DNA of 64,000 nucleotides from positions 4,800,811 to 4,864,810 of the forward strand of contig OY781097.1 in NCBI GenBank assembly GCA_963676415.1, read 5' to 3'. Each line of letters opens with the position of its first letter. The first letter of the stretch is position 1. The notes beneath the pieces were generated by a model. The model saw only the letters and a program-made list of their open reading frames with translations. It was not told the DNA's origin and ran no database searches. Position numbers and translations under genes: made by a program. The DNA comes from G963662905 sp963676415. Its GTDB lineage: Bacteria; Bacteroidota; Bacteroidia; Bacteroidales; WRLA01. This document shows, piece by piece, positions 52,201 through 61,030 of this stretch.

Positions 52201-53733
52201 GATATCGAAGGTTTTGCATCTGGCAATTTTAAAATAAACGGACTGATTACAAAACCCAAAATCGAAGGGTCACTCTCCGTGATGCGCGGCCAGGCACGGG
52301 CCGATTATTTGAATACGCTATACACCTATACGGGAGACGTATTCATTAGTGATGAGGTTATCAATTTCAAAAACTTTATTTTTTATGATAGCTTAGGGAA
52401 CCCTGCCCCGCTTTCGGGTAGCATTGGACATAATTATTTTAACAACTTCAAGCTTAATTTAAACTTGCAGCCCAACAATCTTTTCGCCCTAAATAACACC
52501 AAAACACAAAACAGCGTTTTTTATGGATCGGCTTTGGTTTCAGGTGCAGTGAATATTGATGGAACAGATAATAATGTTTTGATGGATGTAAATGTGGAAA
52601 CACAGGAAGGCACCGAAATAAACATTCCATTAAATACTACGGAAGATGTTTCTGAAAACAACTTTGTGACATTTGTCAATGCGGAAGAAACAAACCCGGA
52701 CAGCCCAAAGAAAAGTGGTGTCAATGCAAATGTAACCGGTTTAAAACTTAATATGGATATGCGGCTGAACAACAAAGCCAATATTACAATATTCCTGCCC
52801 GAACAAAGCGGCAGCATTAAAGCACGCGGAAACGGTGACATTAAGATGAACATTGACGAAGAAGGCAATTTTGATATTGATGGCGAATATGTAATCCGTA
52901 GCGGCAGCCTGCTGATCAGGTTGCGGGGCATTTTGAACCGCATGCTCGACATCAACCAGGGCTCCAGTATTACTTTTGACGGCAACCCTTATGATGCAAA
53001 AATCAACCTTACGGCAACCTACAAATTGCGTACAACTTTAGCAGGGCTTGATCTTCCATTAGATTCCACAGTGTTGAATGTACGCACTCCGGTAAACTGC
53101 CTGGTGCGCTTACAAGATGAACTAATGAACCCAAAAATCAGTTTCGGAATTTATTTTCCCGGCGTCGAAGAAGACATCAAAAACCTGATTTACAGCCGTC
53201 TCGACACAACCGACGAAGTAAGCATGACCAAACAGTTTTTCTCGCTTTTGGTACTCAATAATTTTTCATTCCAGTTTAACAACCAGGGCATCGCCAGCAG
53301 CATCAGCACATCATCTCTCAGCTTGATTTCCAATCAATTGAGTAATTGGTTATCACAAATCAGCAAAGATTTTGATATCGGGATCAATTACCGCCCGGGC
53401 AATGAACTTTCGGCCGAGGAAGTGGAAGTTGCACTCTCAACTCAGCTTTTTGATAACCGTGTAATCATTGATGGCAATATTGGCTATGCCGACCGTCAGA
53501 AATACAGCTCACAAACCAGTGACATTGTTGGAGATGTAAATGTTGAGATAAAAATAACCAATGATGGGCAGCTGAGGGCAAAAGTTTTTAACCGTTCCAA
53601 CAATGTGGATCTGCTCAACACAACAGCTCCTTACACACAAGGTGTTGGTATATCCTATCGGCGCGATTTTGATAACCTACGGGAGTTATTTGGTATAAAA
53701 AAGAAAAAGCATCCTAAACAGCAAAAACCTTAG
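49243..53733 (+). CDS. tamB: TamB-like translocation and assembly module protein
   Basis: A very long AsmA/TamB-type protein of about 1,500 aa. It bridges the periplasm as a beta-taco that moves phospholipid to, or helps assembly at, the outer membrane. The N-terminal membrane anchor (LALIITALVILLFTIM), then SPAIQSYVAGKAAGWLSDKL, leads into a long beta-rich body. The C-terminal DUF490 signature is FPGVEEDIKNLIYSRLDTTD, then DEVSMTKQFFSLLVLNNFSF. In frame there is no ATG before residue 30; the reading frame opens after 49239 and fits a start at ATT 49243, with GTG at 49309 the first conventional start. The stop overlaps the holA stop by 3 nt. Confidence 0.88.
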   Translation: MIRTIRKIARIILRLALIITALVILLFTIMRSPAIQSYVAGKAAGWLSDKLGTEVSIEGFGIRYFLDLELKNISIKDAENNDFIRIENLTLDFLGFHYLKRQLKLESITLSGAEVGLYKKHLEGFNYNHLISAFNSKSDSLDDIDENQDIHLPALDLHCKKLRIENTRFIYENNTRRRRQGFDWNHLNLDIRHLVLSEIRMNHDTIFVMIDSLKTNDTSGFGVKKLSGNFFLSPQAFRGKDVVINTNYSDLHLDYNFAYSHWNDWNDFEKNVTIETNITHSKLNTSDIGYFSSSLRNMYNTLYFSGKAKGRIGHLNATDFIIRYGKGTHFMGNISISGLPDIEESFILADVKSLETNARDLNNLSLPVYDGQRLRMELPSQIENLGFIRMSGEFSGFYNDFVSKGLFNTGLGGFKTDIKLKYNPKEDIFEYTGDLTASSFDLGTFTGYAPNLGDVSLKTHIKGKGFSIKNARMKLEGSIDTIRYNNYAYRNILIDAHVSDKQFNGSLNVQDKNIDFHFKGLIDYTEEIPLFNFVSTLKSARLFDLNLRTFGDPNAVLSGKIDANFRGDKLDDILGKIRIDSLNLAETERSYLMKKAIIEARKTNDSNKRIDIYSDFIDAHIKGIFDFSKIASSSRQFVHNYIASFQASTEHLEKINENYNLKFSVLFKDTETLTDLFFPNLKISPLSSISGNFNTGKALLQLKGNADEIDYRGVKFKKWFLHSSTLKNIMTFSTGSNRIVFREEGETDSLNLGISDFSVYSNVSNNRISFIFKWDDQKKKRHNAGNIRGIANFIDYPETNLRFSGSSFTINDTTWTIPTTNSIDFDTLGIHFGHFILKAPSEEISLSGSLSKDTLSRFDMGLKNVNLSNFDMITALAGIDINGLVDGSISLNNIYQKPLVFSDLRIQNMELNHHKLGQASLRSNWDYSSDKIQIDIVSTITGEGYQYSPLDIKGNYFPENDSIHSNIILQNLDAGIIEPYMEGIISDIEGFASGNFKINGLITKPKIEGSLSVMRGQARADYLNTLYTYTGDVFISDEVINFKNFIFYDSLGNPAPLSGSIGHNYFNNFKLNLNLQPNNLFALNNTKTQNSVFYGSALVSGAVNIDGTDNNVLMDVNVETQEGTEINIPLNTTEDVSENNFVTFVNAEETNPDSPKKSGVNANVTGLKLNMDMRLNNKANITIFLPEQSGSIKARGNGDIKMNIDEEGNFDIDGEYVIRSGSLLIRLRGILNRMLDINQGSSITFDGNPYDAKINLTATYKLRTTLAGLDLPLDSTVLNVRTPVNCLVRLQDELMNPKISFGIYFPGVEEDIKNLIYSRLDTTDEVSMTKQFFSLLVLNNFSFQFNNQGIASSISTSSLSLISNQLSNWLSQISKDFDIGINYRPGNELSAEEVEVALSTQLFDNRVIIDGNIGYADRQKYSSQTSDIVGDVNVEIKITNDGQLRAKVFNRSNNVDLLNTTAPYTQGVGISYRRDFDNLRELFGIKKKKHPKQQKP

Positions 53734-54767
53734 CGCATCAGCTTCACCATGAGTTCGCGGATCAAATCACCGTCTTTCATATTGCCTGGATTTGCTCCTA
53801 CGCCTTTGGATTTCAGATCAAATTCGCGCAAAAGCGAAACCATACCAAATAAACGGCCGGGCGAAAAATTCCGCGCAGCTTTTTCGTAATCACGCACAAA
53901 ATACGGGCTTATTGATAATGCTGAGGCCACATTATTTTTTGATTTATCAGCCAAACGATGATAAATCAGTATATTAACAAAAAAACGCGTTAAAGTTGGC
54001 AGCACCCGCTGAAGCGGATATTCTTTGGAATTACTTGCCATAAATGCTGCAATCCGGTTTACTTTATAGAGGCTCCTTTCGCCGATGGCGTTTTGCAGCT
54101 CAAATACATTATACTCTTTGCTGATTCCAATATTTTCTTCAACATGAGTTTCAATGATTCGGGTGCCGGCGGGCAGGTTAATAATCAGTTTGCTCAATTC
54201 ATTGACAATTCGGGCCAGATCGTTACCGAGATGTTCGGCAATAATCGCACTTGCCCGCGGTGTAATGGTAAATCCTTTTTGGTTTAACCATGATGAAATC
54301 CAGGGCGCAAGCTGATTATCGTATATTTTTTTGCTCTCAAAAATAACCGCATGCTTGTTAAAGGCCTTGTACAGTGCCTTTCGTTTATCCAGTTTTTTAT
54401 ATTTATAGCAAAAAACGAGAATCGTTGAGGGTTGCGGCTTTTTCAGGTATTCAACCAATCTGTCGGGTTCCTGGCTTTTGTCATTCCCCACAAAATCGCG
54501 CATATCCTGAGCTTCCTTTACGATAATCACCTGATGTGCGCCCATCATTGGGAAGGCTTTTGATTGGCTGATGATGTTCTGGCGGTTCACATCACGTCCA
54601 TAAACCACAAGCTGGTTAAATTGCTTTTCCGTTTCATCGAGCACATTTTTCTCGATGTAGGACGATATTTCATCAATATAATACGGTTCATCACCATGCA
54701 GGAAATATACCGGCTTGTAAATTTTATTTTTCAGGTCTTTGAATATCTGATCCCGTGATGCTACCAT
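53730..54767 (-). CDS. holA: DNA polymerase III subunit delta
   Basis: A 345-aa clamp-loader subunit that opens the sliding clamp. Markers: KPVYFLHGDEPYYIDEISSY at the N-terminus, LLV-type FPMMGAHQVIIVKEAQDMRD, and the C-terminal helical domain with RIVNELSKLIINL. The N-terminal boundary is the ATG at 54767 (MVASRDQIFKD); a TTG two codons earlier is less likely. Convergent with tamB. Confidence 0.92.
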   Translation of the reverse strand: MVASRDQIFKDLKNKIYKPVYFLHGDEPYYIDEISSYIEKNVLDETEKQFNQLVVYGRDVNRQNIISQSKAFPMMGAHQVIIVKEAQDMRDFVGNDKSQEPDRLVEYLKKPQPSTILVFCYKYKKLDKRKALYKAFNKHAVIFESKKIYDNQLAPWISSWLNQKGFTITPRASAIIAEHLGNDLARIVNELSKLIINLPAGTRIIETHVEENIGISKEYNVFELQNAIGERSLYKVNRIAAFMASNSKEYPLQRVLPTLTRFFVNILIYHRLADKSKNNVASALSISPYFVRDYEKAARNFSPGRLFGMVSLLREFDLKSKGVGANPGNMKDGDLIRELMVKLMR

Positions 54768-54861
54768 AAACAAGTAATTTGATTTTTTCAGGACAAAACA
54801 TTATCCGCATACAAAATTCGGGAAAAATCCTCAGGCAAAAAAACGAATTTCGCGAAAACAG

Positions 54862-54894
54862 GAAAGCCGCCCCACAATAAGCGGGCCGGCTTTC
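54862..54894 (-). terminator. Hairpin after the DUF4251 gene
   Basis: GAAAGCC and GGCTTTC pair, with further CCC/GGG pairs inside. It lies 16 nt past the stop on the minus strand but has only a weak T-run after it. Confidence 0.65.
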
Positions 54895-54909
54895 ACTAAA
54901 TCAGTTCTT

Positions 54910-55464
54910 TTAATAGTCAGAACCCTGATAAATTGTAGCATCGCCAATGGGTTCAAGTATCCCATTAAGTGTAAAGCTCACACCTGAATACATTCCCTGC
55001 ACCATTACACTGGCCTGATCGCTGCCATAGAGGTTTACGGTAATTTGTGCCGAACCGGCCAAACCGTTTATAGTAAAACTCATCGTGTAGTGGTTTTTCT
55101 TTTCGTTTTCGTTCTCTTTCACATTGCGCAAATCCCCTTCGATGGTGATACCACCTAATCCGTTAAAACCGGGGTTCATGGCTGTGCGGGGCGCAATTTG
55201 AATCACGCCTTTTCCTTCATTCACTTTCAGGAAATTAATGGATTCATCAGGGAAAATCTGCTGGCCACTGCGAAAAGTGATGGTTTGAGCCGTAACGATA
55301 AAGGTCTTATCTTTCATCAGCTGCACGGCCTTCAGGTATTTCTCGTGGGCTTCTTTTTTCTCTTCTTCCCTCTTGGCTTGCCGGGCTTCTTTCTTGCTTA
55401 ATTCCTGTGCAAAGCTTGTGGTCACAAATAATGCACTTAACAATATCAATATAAACTTTTTCAT
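54910..55464 (-). CDS. DUF4251 domain-containing exported protein
   Basis: A 184-aa protein with a signal peptide (KKFILILLSALFVTTSFAQE), a charged Lys/Glu helix (about 22-45) and a beta-rich DUF4251 domain (TFIVTAQTITFRSGQQIFPD, SINFLKVNEGKGVIQI, GGITIEGDLRNVKENENEKK). The family is largely confined to Bacteroidota and its function is unknown. Confidence 0.85.
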   Translation of the reverse strand: MKKFILILLSALFVTTSFAQELSKKEARQAKREEEKKEAHEKYLKAVQLMKDKTFIVTAQTITFRSGQQIFPDESINFLKVNEGKGVIQIAPRTAMNPGFNGLGGITIEGDLRNVKENENEKKNHYTMSFTINGLAGSAQITVNLYGSDQASVMVQGMYSGVSFTLNGILEPIGDATIYQGSDY

Positions 55465-55560
55465 AATGTTGGGTTTTATGGTTAATGTTAAAATTCAATC
55501 AAATAAAAGCAATAGGCATACCAAAAGTATGGAATAATCAGCTCATTAACAATAATTAAC

Positions 55561-56865
55561 TTACTTTTTTAGCAATATTGCCACACCGAGTAAAGCGGAA
55601 ATAAATGAAGCAGCAAATATCCCCACTTTTGCGGCCTGAAGCAAGACATCATCCTGAAAAGCAAGCTGGCTGATAAAGATCGACATTGTAAAGCCAATAC
55701 CTGCCAGGAACCCGACTCCAAGTATATCTTTTCTTTTTACGTCATCGGGCATATCCGAAATTTTGAGGCGCACAAATAATTCTGTAAAAAGCGTAACACC
55801 AACAGCTTTTCCGGCAACCAGACCCGCAATAATCCCAAGAGCCACCGGGCTGAACAGCACATCAAGGATATTGCCCTCAATACGCACCCCGGCATTGGCA
55901 AGTGCAAACAAAGGTAAAATCATAAAAGCCACTACCGGATGAAGGCTGTGTTCCAGCTTCTGCAAAGGCGTGTGTGCTTCATTACTGAGCTTTTCAATAT
56001 TTTCAACCAAATGCGCCTGCCGCGAAGTAAGCAGTTTATTGTCGTTTGGCCGGGCAGAGTTAAAAGCATTCAGAAGCCTGCTTAGCCTATCAATAAAAGC
56101 GGTTTCATAAACCTTTGGGCGTGCCGGGATAGCAAAAGCGATCAAAACGCCGGCAATTGTGGCATGCACTCCCGAATAAAAAAATGAAAGCCAAACGCCC
56201 GCCAAACCTACTACGGCATAAAAAGTTGTCCGCCGCACGCCTAAACGGTTTGCCCCCACCAGCACGGCCAAAAAGAAAAATGCCTCGATTAAGGCTGTAG
56301 TATTGATACTTTCGGTATAAAACACGGCAATAACCAGGATAGCACCAAGATCATCCGCGATTGCGAGGGCAGTCAGGAAAATTTTCAGGTTGATGTTTAC
56401 GCGTTTTCCCAGCAAAGCCAAAATTCCCAGTGCAAAAGCAATATCAGTTGCCATAGGAACGCCCCAGCCATCGGCATACTGCGCATCCCAGCCAATGGCT
56501 GTCAAATAAAAAACCGCGGGAATTGCCATCCCGCCAAAGGCTGCACCAATAGGCAATAATGCTTTGCGCGGGCTGGAAAGCTCACCGCCAATTATTTCGC
56601 GCTTGATTTCCAAACCGACCGTAAAAAAGAAAATGGCCATCAATCCGTCGTTAATCCAATGTTGCAAACTCTTGGAAAGGCCAAAATCGCCCAAAGAGAA
56701 ACTTAGTTTGGTTTTATACCAGATATCGGCATAAGATGAGCCATCACCGGAATTGGCCCAAATCAAAGCCACAATAGTTGCAATAATCAATAAAATACCA
56801 CCTAAGGCAGCTTCGCTAATGAAGCGTGTAATGGGAAACGAGAGCAAATTCTTTTTTTGTTTCAT
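55561..56865 (-). CDS. nhaA: Na+/H+ antiporter NhaA
   Basis: A 434-aa antiporter with about twelve membrane helices. Family motifs: LIWANSGDGSSYADIWYKTK, HWINDGLMAIFFFTVGLEIK, GVPMATDIAFALGILALLGK and the ion-binding Asp pair in ALAIADDLGAILVIAVFY. It exchanges protons for Na+/Li+ and helps survival at alkaline pH or high salt. Full length and unremarkable. Confidence 0.96.
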   Translation of the reverse strand: MKQKKNLLSFPITRFISEAALGGILLIIATIVALIWANSGDGSSYADIWYKTKLSFSLGDFGLSKSLQHWINDGLMAIFFFTVGLEIKREIIGGELSSPRKALLPIGAAFGGMAIPAVFYLTAIGWDAQYADGWGVPMATDIAFALGILALLGKRVNINLKIFLTALAIADDLGAILVIAVFYTESINTTALIEAFFFLAVLVGANRLGVRRTTFYAVVGLAGVWLSFFYSGVHATIAGVLIAFAIPARPKVYETAFIDRLSRLLNAFNSARPNDNKLLTSRQAHLVENIEKLSNEAHTPLQKLEHSLHPVVAFMILPLFALANAGVRIEGNILDVLFSPVALGIIAGLVAGKAVGVTLFTELFVRLKISDMPDDVKRKDILGVGFLAGIGFTMSIFISQLAFQDDVLLQAAKVGIFAASFISALLGVAILLKK

Positions 56866-56920
56866 AATCTGTTTAAATCGGTTTCAGATATACAACTATT
56901 TTATAAACTTTTTGTTGATT

Positions 56921-56928
56921 TACCTTTG
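56921..56928 (+). promoter_or_regulatory. -7 element of the sensor kinase gene
   Basis: TACCTTTG matches the consensus; the TTG start at 57054 lies about 125 nt downstream. Confidence 0.4.
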
Positions 56929-57053
56929 TGATGTAAAAGTAAAAAAAATCGGCAGACAGCTTCTACAATCCCATCAAATTTAGCGGGCAGCAAAAAACAA
57001 TATTTAGTCATATTCCGCGTTTTGGCCATAACATTCCAAAAAACTACAGGACA

Positions 57054-58631
57054 TTGGATATTTATCTCAGAAAACAACGCTGGAAATGGTTTCTGCTCAG
57101 TGCAGCAGTCCTCATTATATTTGCTACCTTTCTTTATACCAACCGCATTATCCGTATTGTTGGCGAAGAAGAACGCGACAATGTACGCATTTGGGCCGAT
57201 GCTATTCATCGCAAAGCCAGCTTAGTAAACTATACAGAAAGTTTTTTTGAACAAATTGCCGAAGAAGAAAGAAGACGGGTCGAAATGCTTGCCAATGCCT
57301 ATAAACGCATCATTGATGCCGAAGATGATTCCGAACTGAGTTTTTCGCTGAGTTTTATCGATAACAATAAAAACATTCCTGTAGTCATTACCGATGAAGA
57401 CCGGAAAATCCTTTGGGCCATTAATGTGGATTTCAGCATGGACACCGTAAAGTACCTCAACAACAAACTTCTTGCGGAATTTGCACGTTACCGGCCGATT
57501 GTGATTAATTATTACAAAGACAAAAACCAATATCTGTATTACAAAGATTCAAAATTATTCAGCGGGCTCAAGGAAGTCCTCGATGACCTGACGCAATCTT
57601 TTTTTGATGAAGTAGCCTTCAACACAGCCAGCGTTCCGGTTATTATCACCGACAGCCTCGGCACAAAAGTTTATGCCAGTGGCAACATGCCCGATAAAAA
57701 CCTGAACGATCCGGCAGTGCTCAAAGAGGTGCTGGCCGATATGCGCAGCGAAAACGAGCCCATCATTATCCGTTTGACCGGCCAGGGCGAACGCTATATT
57801 TATTATCAGAATTCAGGATTGCTGACAGAGCTCAGGCTCTACCCTTATGTGCAGTTTTCGATTATCGGGATTTTTCTATTGGTTGCCTACTTCCTTTTCA
57901 GCACCGCACGAAAAGCCGAGCAAAACCAGGTGTGGGTGGGAATGTCGAAAGAAACCGCACACCAGCTGGGCACTCCTTTGAGCAGCATGATGGCCTGGAT
58001 AGAACTTTTGAAAATGGGCGATGAAAACAAAGAGCAGGCATTGGTTGAACTCGGGAAAGACATCAGCCGTCTGGAAGTTATCACGGAACGCTTCTCCAAA
58101 ATCGGTTCTATTCCCGAACTACGGCTTGAGAACCTGAATCATGTATTGACAGAAACGGTTGATTATTTTAAAACCCGGACATCGCGAAAAATAAAATTTC
58201 ATAACCTAATGCCCGACGAAACTATTGAAGTTCCGCTCAATAAACCACTTTTCAACTGGGTAATTGAAAACCTATTCAAAAATGCCATTGATGCCATGAA
58301 CGGCGCCGGAGATATCCGCATTAAAATGAAAACAGAAGGCAGACTCGTTCAAATTGATATCAGTGATACCGGAAAAGGGATTTCGCGCAGGAGGTTCAAT
58401 ACCATTTTCAACCCCGGCTTTACCAGTAAAAAACGCGGCTGGGGCCTGGGGCTTTCGCTTGCACGCAGGATTATTGTTGAATATCACCACGGAAAAATCT
58501 TTGTAAAATCGTCGGCGCTGAACGAAGGCACTACATTCCGCATCACCCTGTATAAAAGCAAACTTTCAATCCTTCAGAGGAATAAAAAAATCAATCTTCC
58601 ATTTTTGATCTGCATTTCGTATATTTGTTAA
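57054..58631 (+). CDS. Sensor histidine kinase with double PAS/Cache-like extracytoplasmic region
   Basis: A 525-aa kinase with two membrane helices (about 13-33 and 275-292) around an extracytoplasmic domain with two similar segments (IPVVITDEDRKILWAINVDF and VPVIITDSLGTKVYASGNMP). The H-box is GMSKETAHQLGTPLSSMMAW with H303; the ATPase has NLFKNAIDAMNGAG and DTGKGI, then GWGLGLSLARRI. HQLGTP rather than HELRTP marks the Bacteroidota subfamily. The TTG start is chosen because MDIYLRKQRWK matches family N-termini. The last 20 residues go beyond the ATPase core. It sits immediately upstream of the H-NOX gene. Confidence 0.88.
   Translation: MDIYLRKQRWKWFLLSAAVLIIFATFLYTNRIIRIVGEEERDNVRIWADAIHRKASLVNYTESFFEQIAEEERRRVEMLANAYKRIIDAEDDSELSFSLSFIDNNKNIPVVITDEDRKILWAINVDFSMDTVKYLNNKLLAEFARYRPIVINYYKDKNQYLYYKDSKLFSGLKEVLDDLTQSFFDEVAFNTASVPVIITDSLGTKVYASGNMPDKNLNDPAVLKEVLADMRSENEPIIIRLTGQGERYIYYQNSGLLTELRLYPYVQFSIIGIFLLVAYFLFSTARKAEQNQVWVGMSKETAHQLGTPLSSMMAWIELLKMGDENKEQALVELGKDISRLEVITERFSKIGSIPELRLENLNHVLTETVDYFKTRTSRKIKFHNLMPDETIEVPLNKPLFNWVIENLFKNAIDAMNGAGDIRIKMKTEGRLVQIDISDTGKGISRRRFNTIFNPGFTSKKRGWGLGLSLARRIIVEYHHGKIFVKSSALNEGTTFRITLYKSKLSILQRNKKINLPFLICISYIC
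58620..58627 (+). promoter_or_regulatory. -7 element of the H-NOX operon
   Basis: TATATTTG overlaps the end of the preceding kinase gene, 81 nt before the H-NOX start. It suggests that the H-NOX set can be transcribed separately. No -33 TTTG at the usual spacing. Confidence 0.5.
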
Positions 58632-58708
58632 GATGAAAGGCATAAGCTTTGGCAAAATTCAAAATATTGCCATGCAAAACCATTTCAAAACCTCTAAAAC
58701 CAGAAATT

Positions 58709-59248
58709 ATGAAAGGAATTGTTTTTGCGGAATTTATAGAAATGGTCGAAGCAAAGTTTGGCTTTGAAACAGCCGACGCCATTATTACCAAATCCAATCT
58801 GGATTCGGGCGGAAGCTACACCAGTGTGGGCACATATCCGCATGAAGAAATGGTGCAACTGGCCGTTCAGCTTTCAAAAGAAACACAAACGGAAATCCCG
58901 GCACTGCTCGAAGCATTTGGTTTATACCTTTTTGAACGCTTCTCAAAACTTTATGGCGTATTCTTTGAAAACAAAAACAATACCTTTGATTTTTTGATGG
59001 GCATTGAAGATTATATCCATGTAGAAGTAAAAAAGCTATATCCCGACGCCCAGCTCCCTACTATCGAAGCGAAAATCATCAATGAAAACAGCATGGAACT
59101 GCTGTACCGCTCCGAGCGTAAGATGGCTGACCTGGCTTGCGGGCTCATCAAAGGCTGTGCGCTGCATTTTGGAGAAAAAATAAGCATCAGGAAAGAAAAT
59201 CAAGCAGAAGACGGCAGCGCAGTCCGTTTTGAACTTACGAAAGAATAA
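58709..59248 (+). CDS. H-NOX (heme-nitric oxide/oxygen binding) sensor protein
   Basis: A 180-aa stand-alone H-NOX protein that binds heme and senses NO. The proximal heme ligand is H104 (GIEDYIHVEVKKLYPDAQLP), with the family Pro117. The heme-propionate motif YxSxR is YRSER (133-137, in SMELLYRSERKMADLA). The residue equivalent to the O2-stabilising distal Tyr of the Caldanaerobacter protein appears to be L142, which predicts an NO-selective, oxygen-blind sensor. The ATG at 58709 fits MKGIVFAEFIEMVEAKFG. It lies 4 nt before the hybrid kinase gene. Confidence 0.92.
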   Translation: MKGIVFAEFIEMVEAKFGFETADAIITKSNLDSGGSYTSVGTYPHEEMVQLAVQLSKETQTEIPALLEAFGLYLFERFSKLYGVFFENKNNTFDFLMGIEDYIHVEVKKLYPDAQLPTIEAKIINENSMELLYRSERKMADLACGLIKGCALHFGEKISIRKENQAEDGSAVRFELTKE

Positions 59249-59252
59249 GCAG

Positions 59253-60620
59253 ATGAGCCTGGAAGATGCCCTACGGAGAAGTCTGGAACGCGAACGAAAA
59301 GCCAGAAAAGAGGCCGAGTCGATTATGGAGCAAAAATCGCTTGAGCTTTATTACGCCAATAAAGAGCTGCGCGAACTCAATGAAAACCAGGAAGCAATCA
59401 TCAGGGAGCGTACTGCAGAAATTGAAGAATCGCGCATCAAGATGAGGCAGGCGAAGGAAGAAGCCGAGGAAGCCACCCTGGCCAAATCCACTTTCCTTTC
59501 GAATATGAGCCACGAAATCCGAACACCGCTCAACGGAATTATTGGCATTACGGATCTGATGATTGCCGAAAACAAGCAGGAAGCCCTGGAAGAAATGCTC
59601 AAATCAGTGAAATATTCCGCCGACAACCTTTTGGGCATCATCAACGACATCCTGGATATCAGCAAAATAGAAGCAGGAAAACTGACCTTTGAATCCATTC
59701 CATTTTCCCTAAACCATATGCTCAACAACCTGCGCAATACCTTTAGTTTTAAAGCCCGTGAGAAGGATTTAAGATTTTCTGTGGATATCGATGCAAACAC
59801 GCCTTTTTACCTCAAAGGGGATAAAGTTAAGCTCAATCAAATCCTGAACAACCTGATTGGCAATGCGTTCAAATTTACCGAAAACGGCAGTATCGAAATA
59901 TCCTGCAGCCATGCCAAATCAGAAGGACGTGACACTTTATTTTTCCGTGTCAAAGACAGCGGAATTGGCATTGCAAAAGAAAAACAGGAACAGATTTTCC
60001 AGAGTTTCACCCAATCGAGCAGCAGCACCAGCCGCAAATACGGCGGTACCGGACTGGGACTTACCATTACAAAAAACCTGATTGAACTTCAGGGGGGAGC
60101 CATCAAGCTGGAAAGCGAAGAAGGAAAAGGGAGTACTTTTTCATTTCAAATTCCAATCGAAATTATTGAAGAACAAGAATTCCGCAAGCAGCAGGAGTTA
60201 AAATTTGATTTTGAGCCCTTCGAGCACAACCATGTGCTGGTAGCCGAAGACAATAAAATCAACCAATATGTTATTTCGAATATCCTGAAAAAATGGAAAC
60301 TGGAAGCCGATATTGCCAATAACGGACTGGAAGCCCTTGATTATCTTTCCAATTTCAGCTACGAATTGGTTTTAATGGATATCCAAATGCCTGAAATGGA
60401 TGGCATTACAGCCACTAAAGCCCTTCGGGAAGGGAAAGCCGGCCCAAAAAACAGGAACATTCCCGTTATTGCGCTTACTGCCAATGCATTCACCGATATT
60501 GCCGACCAGGCCAATGAAGCCGGAATGAACGGTTTCGCCACAAAACCCCTGCAGCCGGTGCGATTATACAACAAAATAAAAGAAGTTTTAAAAGATGGAA
60601 AACAATACCGATCCCAATAG
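59253..60620 (+). CDS. H-NOX-associated hybrid histidine kinase
   Basis: A 455-aa soluble hybrid kinase without a membrane segment. A long N-terminal coiled coil (1-80) precedes SHEIRTPLNG with H87, the ATPase (NLIGNAFKFTEN, DSGIGI, GGTGLGLTITK) and a fused receiver with phospho-acceptor D376 (LVLMDIQMPEMDG) and K431 (TKPLQP). It starts 4 nt after the H-NOX gene, the classic arrangement in which NO-bound H-NOX inhibits the kinase. The receiver has no output domain, so a phosphotransfer partner is expected elsewhere. Start at 59253; a TTG frame upstream overlaps H-NOX. Confidence 0.92.
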   Translation: MSLEDALRRSLERERKARKEAESIMEQKSLELYYANKELRELNENQEAIIRERTAEIEESRIKMRQAKEEAEEATLAKSTFLSNMSHEIRTPLNGIIGITDLMIAENKQEALEEMLKSVKYSADNLLGIINDILDISKIEAGKLTFESIPFSLNHMLNNLRNTFSFKAREKDLRFSVDIDANTPFYLKGDKVKLNQILNNLIGNAFKFTENGSIEISCSHAKSEGRDTLFFRVKDSGIGIAKEKQEQIFQSFTQSSSSTSRKYGGTGLGLTITKNLIELQGGAIKLESEEGKGSTFSFQIPIEIIEEQEFRKQQELKFDFEPFEHNHVLVAEDNKINQYVISNILKKWKLEADIANNGLEALDYLSNFSYELVLMDIQMPEMDGITATKALREGKAGPKNRNIPVIALTANAFTDIADQANEAGMNGFATKPLQPVRLYNKIKEVLKDGKQYRSQ

Positions 60621-61029
60621 CCTTCACCTGGCAATACTCAATAATCTTCCCCTTGCGCTTGCTTGTGTGAAACGCGACAGAAAAGTCGTTTTTCTTAATA
60701 ATACTTTTTTACAAATTTTTCAGCCATCGAAAAAAACAGACGGAGAACTCTGCGGCGATTTGATGGGCTGCACCTATCATGAATCAGAAAAAAACAACGA
60801 TTTCTTCTGCGGGCATTGTCCCATTAAAAAAATCATCGATCAGGGATTTGAAGGCGAAAGCGTACGTAATTTCCTGTTTAACAAAACGCTTAAAATAGCC
60901 GGAAAAACTGCACTGCATATGCTTTCTCTTTCCTCTGTGATACTGGACAATGAAAGATTGCTTCTCATTATCGAAGACAAAACCGAGGAAGGGGAAGATG
61001 CCTTAAAAAACCTGGATCAACTCAGCTGA
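60595..61029 (+). CDS. PAS-domain protein with four-cysteine motif
   Basis: A 144-aa single-domain PAS protein (ILNNLPLALACVKRDRKVVF, then LNNTFLQIF). A loop carries C53, C59, C72 and C75 (ELCGDLMGCTYHESEKNNDF, then FCGHCPIKKI), like the Cys-bearing PAS of several redox sensor kinases, and could hold metal or sense redox state. There is no kinase domain. It overlaps the hybrid kinase by 26 nt, so it is translationally coupled and likely belongs to the NO-signalling set, for example as a second input. Confidence 0.8.
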   Translation: MENNTDPNSLHLAILNNLPLALACVKRDRKVVFLNNTFLQIFQPSKKTDGELCGDLMGCTYHESEKNNDFFCGHCPIKKIIDQGFEGESVRNFLFNKTLKIAGKTALHMLSLSSVILDNERLLLIIEDKTEEGEDALKNLDQLS

Positions 61030-61030
61030 T